From JBJXHC01 sp964538485 (GTDB lineage Bacteria; Bacteroidota; Ignavibacteria; UBA10030; UBA6906): DNA of 64,000 bases. Within the stretch, counting starts at the first letter, position 1; every line of letters starts with the position of its first letter. The stretch is taken from positions 1 through 64,000 of the forward strand of contig CAZIHJ010000003.1 of NCBI GenBank assembly GCA_964538485.1, in the 5' to 3' direction. Both the position numbers and the translations under genes were made by a program. Shown piece by piece: positions 41,631 through 49,472 of the stretch. Below the pieces are notes generated by a model, which saw only the letters and a program-made list of their open reading frames with translations, was not told the DNA's origin and did no database searches.

Positions 41631-41813
41631 TTAGGATGACTTCGGTACTTTGATGGAGCGTCCGTTGTAGTAGCCGCAATTTGGGCAGGCACGGTGAGGA
41701 AGCTTTTGCGTGTGGCAATTCGGGCACTCAGCGACTGCCGCCGCGGTGGCTTTGTAGTGCGTCCGTCGCTTCCGTCCACGTGTTTTGGAATGTCTTCGTT
41801 TGGGATTTGGCAT
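41631..41813 (-). CDS. rpmF: 50S ribosomal protein L32
   Basis: A 60-residue basic protein beginning MPNPKRRHSKTRGRKRR, typical of bacterial L32. It is the zinc-ribbon form with C30, C33, C43 and C46 (CPNCH ... CPNCG). Its place between yceD and plsX is widely conserved and ties ribosome and membrane-lipid synthesis to one transcript. Confidence 0.97.
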   Translation of the reverse strand: MPNPKRRHSKTRGRKRRTHYKATAAAVAECPNCHTQKLPHRACPNCGYYNGRSIKVPKSS

Positions 41814-41847
41814 AACAGAATACTCCTCGGTTCGTAAACTCTACCCG

Positions 41848-42345
41848 TCAGTTTGTTCTCAGTTTGCGCAATTGCTCCCACCGGGTATCCACGACTTCTT
41901 CCTTACAGTCGCATGACGCTTCGTTGAGATTTCTGGCGCAGTGGGGACACAAGCCCGCACAGTTTTCGCGACACAACAGTTTCAAAGGGACAGCCAACAA
42001 TACTGTTTGTCGGACATCCTCATCTATATCAATAACGGAAAATCCGGGCGAAAGAACTTGCACCTCTGCAGGATCGTACATTTCGTACTCCGCCTGGTCG
42101 GTAACGTAGTGCATTTGGTAAGAGGGAGTGAGCGCTGTGTGAAACAGAGACGCACACCGATCGCACGTAAAATCACCCTGTGCCAGAATCTGTGCCTGGA
42201 GAAAAAACTGGTTTCCGACTTTCTCAAGGACAGCCCGGACACTTACATCCTTTGCAAACTGGTTTCCCAGTGCCAGACCTTCAGCTCCCACCGTAAACTC
42301 ATAGTGGTGAACTCCCTCCGAAAGCCCTCCAACTTGAATTCTCAT
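41848..42345 (-). CDS. yceD: YceD/DUF177 family protein
   Basis: A 165-residue protein of the DUF177 family, commonly found upstream of rpmF and implicated in 23S rRNA or L32 accumulation in bacteria and plants. Visible features are the CDRCASLF pair, a second Cys cluster CRENCAGLCPHCARN near the C-terminus, and the region around YDPAEVQVLSPGFSVIDIDEDVRQTVLLAVP. It is the first gene after the promoter at 42437-42465. Confidence 0.9.
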   Translation of the reverse strand: MRIQVGGLSEGVHHYEFTVGAEGLALGNQFAKDVSVRAVLEKVGNQFFLQAQILAQGDFTCDRCASLFHTALTPSYQMHYVTDQAEYEMYDPAEVQVLSPGFSVIDIDEDVRQTVLLAVPLKLLCRENCAGLCPHCARNLNEASCDCKEEVVDTRWEQLRKLRTN

Positions 42346-42436
42346 TTCGCTGATGCCCCTACGAGGTTGTATGAAATATCACCAGATGTGGCAAAAAAGA
42401 CAGCACTTTGAGTCAAATCGGAGAAAAATGTGAAGA

Positions 42437-42465
42437 AATATATTTAAAATTACCACGAGAGTCAA
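42437..42465 (-). promoter_or_regulatory. strong sigma70-like promoter of the yceD-rpmF-plsX-fab operon
   Basis: On the minus strand: TTGACT (42465-42460), exactly 17 bp, TATATT (42442-42437). The expected transcript start near 42430 leaves an 85-nt leader before yceD. Confidence 0.7.
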
Positions 42466-42480
42466 GCAATGCGGGAGGGT

Positions 42481-42506
42481 GGTAATGTTACAGGTGCAAC
42501 ATTACC
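42481..42506. promoter_or_regulatory. 26-bp palindrome upstream of the fab operon promoter, candidate operator
   Basis: GGTAATGTT, 8 nt, AACATTACC: a perfect 9-bp inverted repeat, with two further matching pairs inside. Its centre is about 64 bp upstream of the predicted transcript start, a position used by class I activators. A regulator of fatty-acid synthesis is the natural guess, unproven. Confidence 0.5.
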
Positions 42507-42524
42507 GGAAGGGTCTGAGCGGAA

Positions 42525-42570
42525 GCTAAAAACCAAGAGAGGCATCCGGCGACGGCGAAATGCCTCTCTT
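42525..42570 (-). terminator. rho-independent terminator of the DUF3276 gene
   Basis: On the minus strand, AAGAGAGGCAT pairs perfectly with ATGCCTCTCTT (11 bp) over a 14-nt loop and is followed by GGTTTTTAG. It separates the DUF3276 gene from the fab operon promoter. Confidence 0.75.
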
Positions 42571-42583
42571 GTCGTTAATCGGC

Positions 42584-42862
42584 CTATGCTGATTCTTGTT
42601 TTTCTGCCATCAACGGTTCGAGAAGTTGACTTTGTACATACTCAACTGTCTCTCCGAGGGCATCCCGGAATTTTTCAAAATCCTCTTTATACAGGAAGAT
42701 CTTGTGTTTCTCGTAGTCATCATCACCGACACGCTTGCTTTCAGTAATGGTGATATAGAAATCCTTCTCAGACTTCGTGGACTTTACATCAAAGAAGTAT
42801 GTTCGCTTTCCAGCCCGCACGCGTTTTGTAAAGATCTCATCTTTGTAGCCGTTTGTGTCCAA
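42584..42862 (-). CDS. DUF3276 / PUR-domain nucleic-acid-binding protein
   Basis: A 92-residue protein of the small PUR-alpha-like (DUF3276) family found mainly in Bacteroidota and relatives, where it binds single-stranded DNA or RNA. Recognisable parts are EIFTKRVRAGKRTYFFDVKSTKS and DFYITITESKR, then a C-terminal helix. The start is TTG 42862 with an unusually good GGAGGGG about 8 nt upstream, so the weak codon is offset by a strong RBS. It is monocistronic, with its own terminator. A useful taxonomic marker. Confidence 0.88.
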   Translation of the reverse strand: MDTNGYKDEIFTKRVRAGKRTYFFDVKSTKSEKDFYITITESKRVGDDDYEKHKIFLYKEDFEKFRDALGETVEYVQSQLLEPLMAEKQESA

Positions 42863-43010
42863 GGTCTACCCCTCCTTGTGCTTGTATGAGTGATTATCTC
42901 GTCTTCTCATGAGTGGCCCCACTGCTTTTGTGTCCGACGTGACTTGATGTACCGGAGACCCGGATCACGTGGGGCATACATCAGCGAACAAACATCCTTC
43001 AGTCCATATC

Positions 43011-45281
43011 CTACCTCCTCACGACGGCTACTTTACCAGTGGCAACTTTGCTGCCGTCTTCCGAATACGCGACCACAATATACACACCCGTTGCAACGTC
43101 CTTGCCGGAATCATCCTGACCATCCCAGAAACCTATTCGCCCCCCCGGCGTTGTCAGATTGCGCACGAGGCGCCCGTCAATAGAAAGAACCTTGATACTA
43201 GAATTTTCAACAAGACCATCAACCGTCAATAGTGTTGTGTTGGGTACGACAAACGGGTTTGGAGAGAAGACCAACTCGTCAAAGGACGACTTAGGTGCTG
43301 CCCCTGTGGTGGTGAGGCTCGCGAGCCCGTTGGTACTCCCAAAATACACTGTGCCGCTCTTGGTGTCAATGGCAATGCTCTTCACATCGTTATCAATGAG
43401 CTTTCCACCGGTACTTTCGACGGTGTAAGAGGCGATTTGTTGGGTGCCGTCCTGTGAAAGAAGAATAACCCCTTCGTTCGTTCCAACCCATTTCTGATTT
43501 AACGCATCCACGGCAATAGTATTGATGACGAGTCCGTTAAGTGGACGATATGCGGCAATTGCACCGGACCTTGTCGGGCGGTCTGGATCAAGGACGATGG
43601 CGATGCCACGGTCTGTGCCGATCCAGACATCATTGTCCCTGTCAACGACAATGGTCTTGATGTCATTGCTGGGGAGGCCGTTCGCTTCGGTGAGATAGTA
43701 ATCGACAGAATCGTCCAGCGTGCCTCTGTTTCCGAGCGAGAAAACCCCCTTGAACGAACCATCGCGTGAGGCAGCCCAGAGATTCCCGGATGCATCGACT
43801 GCAAACGTCCTGTCCACGGGCGTGTTATCGAGCAGGGTGTTCACGCGCGATGAGCCAAGCTTCAAAGGAAGAATGGACCATGAATCATCTGCCTTATGCA
43901 CTGCAAGGATATTTCTGTCGCTTGCCGAATTAATTGTCATCCACGTGTTGCCTTGCTGGTCACACTGCACACTGCTGATCACGATATAGTCCGGATTTAC
44001 ACTGAGGCCAAGCATTCCAACATTCCTGCCATAGAGGTTCTCTTGACTAATAGCTGCAGCTCCGTGCGGCACTTCGACAACCCCTGATCCCCATGAACTC
44101 GCCCAGACTGATCCGCCGCATCCGATTGAGATTCGGAAGTAATCATTGGTCGGCAGTGGGCTGTTTCCGGTAGTGAATGATTTCCATTCCGATCCATCGT
44201 ACTTGTAAAAGCCGCTGCCGTTGCCAGAATAGCCCGAAGCACCCCAGACGATGCCATCCTGATCCACCGCCACACTTATGAATTGGTTGGACTGTGGTCC
44301 GTTGGGAATGAACGATTCCCAAGCAGTACCAAACTGAAGAATTCCCCCGTTCGTTGAACCGATAATCGGTTGATGGGTTGCGTTGATGGCAATGGAAGTG
44401 GGGAGGTAGGGAAGGGGCAGACCGAAGGGGACAACATTATTCTGAACATCGATAATCGAAACAGCAAGACTGGAAGTGCATACTGCGAGTCCGGTCTCAA
44501 AAGGTGTGCAGCGAATGACATTCTGTCCATCAAGCGATGGAACACCGGTCCAAGGCCCGGTACCATTCCAGTACAATCCCCGCGATGTTCCAGCGTACAC
44601 TGATCCATTGAAGACAGCGAGCGAGCGCACTTGTCCAAGGGTTGGTTCAACAGTCTGAAGTGACCAGGATTCGGGGGGAAGAAGGTTAGGATTGGCAAGA
44701 CTTGCTACTGCAACGTAATTGGTGTTTTGTCCTGTGCCTACGGCAACCCAAATGTTCCCGGAATGAAGTATTGCATCATACACCGACACTCTGCTTGTTG
44801 CGGGGAGGGTCCCAAATCGTGAGTAGGTATCACCAAACTGGCCACGATCATTATCGTACACGCTTACACCAAAATCAGTGCAGACGAGAACGGTATCACC
44901 ATACACAACCAGGCGGTGAACGCGTTTGTTGGTCTGTCCTGACAGTTCAATATCAAGAATGTATCGCCAGGTATGTTGTGCAGGGGAATAAATCTGAATG
45001 ACACCAGTGGAAGTGCCGCTCCAGATATCTCCGCGATGATCAACTGCTATTGCTGTCAGATCAACGTTCCGAAGGCCCTCGGCATTGGTGAAGCGTTGGA
45101 ATTCGGAGGAACCTTCGCGCCACGCAAACAGACCGCCACTAGTGGCGGCCCAGTAGATGTCACCTGCCCGGACAATGTCACGGACAGCTTTCATGGAGGT
45201 ATAGTTCCGCCAAGTTCCTACGGCCGCTATTGCCAAATGGGGGACCACCAGCAATATCACACACCACACACTCTTCTTCAT
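43011..45281 (-). CDS. PorZ-like two-component-propeller protein with C-terminal sorting domain
   Basis: About 756 residues. Signal peptide MKKSVWCVILLVVPHLAIA, then two seven-bladed-type propellers with repeated IAVDxxGxxWxGTxxG blades. A C-terminal type IX sorting-domain-like sandwich (from about 670, SFDELVFSPNPFVVPNTT ... YIVVAYSEDGSKVATGKVAVVRR) follows. The layout WRNYTSMKAVRDIVRAG ... GLFAW ... GLRNVDLTAIAVD matches PorZ, a component of the type IX secretion attachment complex. I chose ATG 45281 because GAGG lies 6 nt upstream; earlier in-frame ATGs lack this. A plain secreted propeller protein is the alternative. Confidence 0.8.
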   Translation of the reverse strand: MKKSVWCVILLVVPHLAIAAVGTWRNYTSMKAVRDIVRAGDIYWAATSGGLFAWREGSSEFQRFTNAEGLRNVDLTAIAVDHRGDIWSGTSTGVIQIYSPAQHTWRYILDIELSGQTNKRVHRLVVYGDTVLVCTDFGVSVYDNDRGQFGDTYSRFGTLPATSRVSVYDAILHSGNIWVAVGTGQNTNYVAVASLANPNLLPPESWSLQTVEPTLGQVRSLAVFNGSVYAGTSRGLYWNGTGPWTGVPSLDGQNVIRCTPFETGLAVCTSSLAVSIIDVQNNVVPFGLPLPYLPTSIAINATHQPIIGSTNGGILQFGTAWESFIPNGPQSNQFISVAVDQDGIVWGASGYSGNGSGFYKYDGSEWKSFTTGNSPLPTNDYFRISIGCGGSVWASSWGSGVVEVPHGAAAISQENLYGRNVGMLGLSVNPDYIVISSVQCDQQGNTWMTINSASDRNILAVHKADDSWSILPLKLGSSRVNTLLDNTPVDRTFAVDASGNLWAASRDGSFKGVFSLGNRGTLDDSVDYYLTEANGLPSNDIKTIVVDRDNDVWIGTDRGIAIVLDPDRPTRSGAIAAYRPLNGLVINTIAVDALNQKWVGTNEGVILLSQDGTQQIASYTVESTGGKLIDNDVKSIAIDTKSGTVYFGSTNGLASLTTTGAAPKSSFDELVFSPNPFVVPNTTLLTVDGLVENSSIKVLSIDGRLVRNLTTPGGRIGFWDGQDDSGKDVATGVYIVVAYSEDGSKVATGKVAVVRR

Positions 45282-45326
45282 CGTCATCCTCGTGATAAGA
45301 ACCCCCATGCGCAGCCGGGATTCCTG

Positions 45327-45818
45327 TCAGTTCTTCGTTCGCTTCTTCACTTTGGTGAGTTGATTCCTGATCTGCACGAGTTCGATGGCAGTCATTGCAG
45401 CATCCCAGCCCTTGTTGCCTGCCTTGGCTCCGGCCCGTTCGAGTGCCTGGGTAAGATTCTCTGTGGTGAGCACACCAAACGCCGTGGGGACGCCTGTGAG
45501 GAAGGGCACCTGTGCCACACCTTTTGTAACCTCTGATGCAATGTAATCGAAGTGCGGTGTTTCGCCGCGAATAACGCATCCAAGACAAATGATTGCATCG
45601 TGTTGACCTGTCTGCGCCAGTTGCATTGCGACTTGCGGAATTTCAAACGACCCGGGGCAATGCACCACGGTAACAGCATTCTCGCTTGCTCCGTGTCGGA
45701 GCAAACAATCCAATGCACCTTCGAGGAGTTGATTGGTAACCAGATTGTTAAATCGGCTGACCACTATGCCGAACGAACGTCCCTCAGCCGAGAGGTGACC
45801 CTGAAGAGTATGTACCAT
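45327..45818 (-). CDS. ribH: 6,7-dimethyl-8-ribityllumazine synthase
   Basis: A 163-residue enzyme of the penultimate riboflavin step. Family features are SRFNNLVTNQLLEGAL, CPGSFEIP and the catalytic-histidine segment GCVIRGETPHFDYI (H89). A basic C-terminal tail (TKVKKRTKN) is slightly longer than usual. No other riboflavin genes are nearby. Confidence 0.96.
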   Translation of the reverse strand: MVHTLQGHLSAEGRSFGIVVSRFNNLVTNQLLEGALDCLLRHGASENAVTVVHCPGSFEIPQVAMQLAQTGQHDAIICLGCVIRGETPHFDYIASEVTKGVAQVPFLTGVPTAFGVLTTENLTQALERAGAKAGNKGWDAAMTAIELVQIRNQLTKVKKRTKN

Positions 45819-45842
45819 GGGAGTCCTTTGATCGGCGTGCAG

Positions 45843-46664
45843 TTATTGCAACTGATGCCGCATCATGTCGATGTGTTTTTCGGAAATATAGTACTTGCCA
45901 AGAACTTCGAGATCGTTTCGCTTTCCGCCGTGGAAATCCGATCCACCGCTTGCAAGGAGAAAATATTCGCTTACAATACCATTGTAGTACGCGATCCGCT
46001 CCGGGGAATGTGAAGGGTGGATCACTTCGATGCCATCAACACCTTCGCGAATAAGTGTAAGAAGCAACTTTTCATCAATGTTGTTGCCGGGATGGGCGAC
46101 GAAGGAAAGTCCACCCGCATCGGCAATCAACTCGACCGCTTCCCGGGGAGAGATCTGGTACTTCTTCTCGTATGCCGGCCTGCCGTAGCCGATGTACTTC
46201 AGGAATGCCTCGTGATACGTTCCGGTTAGCCCTTCTTCGACGAGAGCGTTGGCTATGTGCGGACGGCCAACAGAGCCGGCCCCGGCTTTGTCCATTACCG
46301 CCTCCATAGTGAGCGGAATTTTCATATCGTTTAGTTTTTCCACGATACGCTCGGCACGCTTGACGCGCTCGACGCGGAAAAGCGAGAGGTATTCCTGGAG
46401 TTTCGGGCTGGTGTGATCGAAGAAATAGCCAAGGATGTGGATGTCTTGATCGCCGACGTTTGCACTGATTTCCATTCCGGGGATCACGTCAACCCCGCAT
46501 TGTTTACCGACGGCGATGGCCTCGTCGATGCCGCTGGCATTGTCATGGTCTGTGATGCTGATCGTGTTCAGCCCTGCTTCCCCGGTACGTCTGACAAGTG
46601 CTTCAATTGACAGCACGCCATCGGAGTACGTGGAATGCATGTGGAGATCCGCTTTACCCTCCAT
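45843..46664 (-). CDS. PHP-domain phosphoesterase (RNase AM / nucleoside bisphosphate phosphatase type)
   Basis: A 273-residue PHP protein with metal motifs ADLHMHSTYSDG near the N-terminus, SITDHDN, PGMEIS, FVAHPG and SGGSDFHG at the C-terminus. It matches the stand-alone YciV-type enzymes acting on 3',5'-nucleoside bisphosphates and short RNA 5' ends. I prefer ATG 46664 because conserved sequence begins there; an in-frame TTG 27 nt upstream also exists. It lies 35 nt downstream of the Crp/Fnr gene. Confidence 0.88.
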   Translation of the reverse strand: MEGKADLHMHSTYSDGVLSIEALVRRTGEAGLNTISITDHDNASGIDEAIAVGKQCGVDVIPGMEISANVGDQDIHILGYFFDHTSPKLQEYLSLFRVERVKRAERIVEKLNDMKIPLTMEAVMDKAGAGSVGRPHIANALVEEGLTGTYHEAFLKYIGYGRPAYEKKYQISPREAVELIADAGGLSFVAHPGNNIDEKLLLTLIREGVDGIEVIHPSHSPERIAYYNGIVSEYFLLASGGSDFHGGKRNDLEVLGKYYISEKHIDMMRHQLQ

Positions 46665-46699
46665 GCACGACCCGCCAGGAACAGGAAACAAACGCTCCC

Positions 46700-47395
46700 C
46701 TACAAATATCTGCTCTTGAACTTTTCATAGTCATTAATGATGAGCTTGCCCCGCTCAAGCTCCAGGTGCCCCTCGCGGATAAACGAATGGATCATGCGTG
46801 AGATCGTCTCACGTGATGTTCCGGCCATATTTGCGAGATCTTGCTGAAGCGGCAACTCATCGATCTCAACCCGTCCCTTACGGATCTTGCCGATATCGTC
46901 TGCCAACTGGAGAATTACGTTGGCGACACGTCCCGCGGCATCCTTCAGAGAAAGACTTTTTATCTGCGCATCTGCTTTTCGCAGGCGCATAGTCAATTCC
47001 TTTAAGAGGGCAATTGCAACAGAGGGAAAGTCGTGGAGAAGTTTCAGGAAGTCACGGCGGTGAATCATGAACAACTCGGACTTCGAGATGGCAACGACGC
47101 TCGCGGAGCGGGCAAGTCCGTCGAGAATTGCCATCTCACCGAAAAAATCACTTTCGCCGAGAATGGAGAGGATCACCTCACGGCCATCATCGTCCATTCT
47201 GACGATCTTTACTTTGCCGGAAATGATGACGAAGAGTGCCGCTCCGGCCTCCTCCTCCAGGAGAATGATACTGCCTTTCTTGTATTTCTTTCGGACACCG
47301 ACTTTCGCAATGGTTTCAAGATCCATTGCCTCAAGGTCGCAGAGGATGGGAACATTCCTGAGAAATTCGATTTCTTCTTTGGCGATTGTCGTCAG
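46700..47395 (-). CDS. Crp/Fnr-family transcriptional regulator, probable CTG start
   Basis: A cyclic-nucleotide-binding-type domain (FGEMAILDGLARSASV) followed by a winged helix with LQQDLANMAGTSRETISRMIHSF. No Fnr cysteine cluster is seen. The first ATG (47326) begins inside the conserved N-terminus: in-frame sequence upstream reads EEIEFLRNVPILCDLEAMDLETIA, which fits the family. Between that segment and the upstream stop there is no ATG, GTG or TTG. CTG 47395 has GAGG 5 nt upstream and gives 231 residues. Its own promoter is at 47461-47489. The ligand is unknown. Confidence 0.85.
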   Translation of the reverse strand: MTTIAKEEIEFLRNVPILCDLEAMDLETIAKVGVRKKYKKGSIILLEEEAGAALFVIISGKVKIVRMDDDGREVILSILGESDFFGEMAILDGLARSASVVAISKSELFMIHRRDFLKLLHDFPSVAIALLKELTMRLRKADAQIKSLSLKDAAGRVANVILQLADDIGKIRKGRVEIDELPLQQDLANMAGTSRETISRMIHSFIREGHLELERGKLIINDYEKFKSRYL

Positions 47396-47460
47396 AGTGA
47401 CCTCATTGGGTAGTTGTATCGGCTGGAGGCGCAGTCACATTTATGCAAAATACCATCAGA

Positions 47461-47489
47461 AATATAGTTTCTTGTGTGATGAAAGTCAA
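47461..47489 (-). promoter_or_regulatory. sigma70-like promoter of the Crp/Fnr gene
   Basis: On the minus strand: TTGACT (47489-47484), 17 bp, TATATT (47466-47461), identical in hexamers and spacing to the fab operon promoter. The expected leader to CTG 47395 is about 59 nt and contains a lone TGTGA, a possible half-site for the encoded regulator. Confidence 0.65.
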
Positions 47490-47529
47490 GGGAAGGAACG
47501 TTCACATGCCAGCCAATTCAGACGACGCT

Positions 47530-48324
47530 TCAGTCGGCCAGGATGAAGTATGTAAACAGACCAAGACTGACCTGCGTTGCTGCGATACAGAGCGCGGCCG
47601 CAGTGTCGAAACGATTCGTGCGGTCAAGCAATGCCGGGTCGCGCGTAAAGCGATATACTGCGTAGTTGTCATCGGCTTTGAGTTTGAAGTGCGCCGCGAG
47701 AGCACCCGATATCACCGCCCCTGCCCCGGCAATGTATAACCGGAGTGGCGAGGCGCCTGCATCATTGGAATAATTTATAAGGAGATTTTCCATCGGTGCT
47801 ACAAGTGGATCGCGCTCGAGCTTCACCGATAGCGCGCCGGTTCCTGCAGAACGGAAATCAATCACCATGCTCTCATACCCCGGTTTTCTCACGTGCAGTA
47901 TTGCGTCACGGATCGAGCCGGGAGCATCAAATACCAGCGGGGTGGTTCCGAGAAGTGAATCGTCGAGAAAAACTTCCGCGTTGAATGGCTCCGATGTGAT
48001 GAATGCTCTTGAGGCAAATGTATAATACAGGGTCTCCGGCATTGCTGCGAAGACGCCAATCGTATCTTGGATGTTCTCGCGGAGCCAGCTTTCATATTCG
48101 GGGTGAATAAGTGAAAGAGTGTATTGTCCCTCAGCCAGTTCGACCCGGATCGGAGTTGTTCCCTGTTGCACGCCATCAACAAAAACCATGGCACCGTCGG
48201 TGTCGGTAACAATTGTGCGCGGATAAATACAACGCTCGTACGTCATAGTCGAATCCTGACCCCGTAGCATTGATGATGCTGTACACAAGAAAAACAGCGT
48301 AACGCAAAAGAAGTAGTGTTTCAT
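47530..48324 (-). CDS. exported PEGA-domain protein
   Basis: A 264-residue protein with a signal peptide, two PEGA-like beta modules (about 43-75, GAMVFVDGVQQGTTPIRVELAEG; and 112-140, FNAEVFLDDSLLGTTPLVF) and two C-terminal hydrophobic helices (about 195-212 and 244-262). PEGA modules are common in surface-layer or cell-wall-associated proteins. It overlaps the preceding PQQ-propeller gene by 4 nt (ATGA) and is the last gene of a three-gene envelope set with the peptidase-barrel protein. Confidence 0.8.
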   Translation of the reverse strand: MKHYFFCVTLFFLCTASSMLRGQDSTMTYERCIYPRTIVTDTDGAMVFVDGVQQGTTPIRVELAEGQYTLSLIHPEYESWLRENIQDTIGVFAAMPETLYYTFASRAFITSEPFNAEVFLDDSLLGTTPLVFDAPGSIRDAILHVRKPGYESMVIDFRSAGTGALSVKLERDPLVAPMENLLINYSNDAGASPLRLYIAGAGAVISGALAAHFKLKADDNYAVYRFTRDPALLDRTNRFDTAAALCIAATQVSLGLFTYFILAD

Positions 48325-49472
48325 TTCCTTGCTTCTCCAAAAGCCAGCACGAGCTTTTCGTCCGTTGCGATGAAGATTCTACCCTCGGAAAGTGCAGGTG
48401 AGGACTTAATGCGGCCGGGAACGGTTTCCCGCCAAAGAACTGTCCCGGTGGCAACATCAAGGGCAAGGAACTCCTTCTTAAGTGTTCCAACAAATACCGT
48501 TTGTCCGGATATCGCTGCGGAAGCATTCACCACTCCGCCAACATCGGTACTCCATGCAACGGTGCCGTCATGCCGGTGAATTGCGATCATCTGTCCGGCG
48601 GTTGTACCGAGAATGACACGGTCGTCTATTAATGCAGGAGTGGAATAGACGCTCGCGCCTGTTTCATGCTTCCAGCGTGCAGAGCCATCATGTACATTTA
48701 CGGCAATAATGGCACCGCCGGTATTTCCAACGAACACAATTCCTTCGGCGATGCACGGGCTTGCCATGATGGCAGATCCCGAGTTCACACTCCATTGGAG
48801 CAGTCCCTTTTGCGCGTCGAGCGCATACAGCACGCCGTCATCGGCTCCAAACACCACCACCGCGCCGTCGCTGGACGGCGAGGAACGTATTCCTTTGCGA
48901 GTTGTGTTCTTCTCCAATTCAAACTTCCAGAGTTGATCCCCTGATTGGGCATCCACACAAAAGAAAGCTCCGCGCGTATTGCCGATATAAAGTCTGTTAT
49001 CCAGCAACAGAGGAGAGACTTCTATATCGCCATAGTTTCTTTTCCATATCGCTTTTCCTTCGTTGAGATCAAAGGCAACCAGCGATTCATCGCTATTGGA
49101 GATGGGGATATACGCGATACCGGCTTCGTAGACAGGGGTGCCGTTGATTGCATCGCCAATATCAATCCAGCCGACTCTTTTCCCGGTCCGTATGTTGATT
49201 GCGTGCAACTCACCGCGAAGATTACCAAGAATCAAAAAACTATCGATAACTATTGGAGAACCGTTTCCCACCCCGCTGGTCACGTCATGCTCCCAGAGTT
49301 TAGAAAGGGGAGGAGTAACGGACGAAGTTGCATTACCGGTGCGGGTTGCCGTGCGTGCAAACGTCGGCCAGTCGGTATCATCAACAACGGGTCGTTCCTG
49401 CAAGCGCAAACCGCCACAGCCGGAGAACACTGCAAGTATGACAATGAGTCTTCTCAATGCTAGAAATCCCAT
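48321..49472 (-). CDS. PQQ-like beta-propeller lipoprotein (BamB-like)
   Basis: A 383-residue protein with a lipoprotein-type signal (AVFSGC, about Cys19) and an eight-bladed-type propeller of PQQ repeats (LYALDAQKGLLQWS, AVNVHDGSARWKHET, ALDVATGTVLWRETV). BamB, a lipoprotein of the outer-membrane assembly machine, has the same architecture. It overlaps the barrel-containing upstream gene by 13 nt, so a role in assembling or serving that protein is plausible but inferred. Confidence 0.8.
   Translation of the reverse strand: MGFLALRRLIVILAVFSGCGGLRLQERPVVDDTDWPTFARTATRTGNATSSVTPPLSKLWEHDVTSGVGNGSPIVIDSFLILGNLRGELHAINIRTGKRVGWIDIGDAINGTPVYEAGIAYIPISNSDESLVAFDLNEGKAIWKRNYGDIEVSPLLLDNRLYIGNTRGAFFCVDAQSGDQLWKFELEKNTTRKGIRSSPSSDGAVVVFGADDGVLYALDAQKGLLQWSVNSGSAIMASPCIAEGIVFVGNTGGAIIAVNVHDGSARWKHETGASVYSTPALIDDRVILGTTAGQMIAIHRHDGTVAWSTDVGGVVNASAAISGQTVFVGTLKKEFLALDVATGTVLWRETVPGRIKSSPALSEGRIFIATDEKLVLAFGEARK

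Noticed and set aside
42916..42975. Terminator from GCCCCAC/GTGGGGC downstream of the PorZ-like gene
   Set aside because: The 7-bp arms are separated by about 46 nt and no T-run follows.
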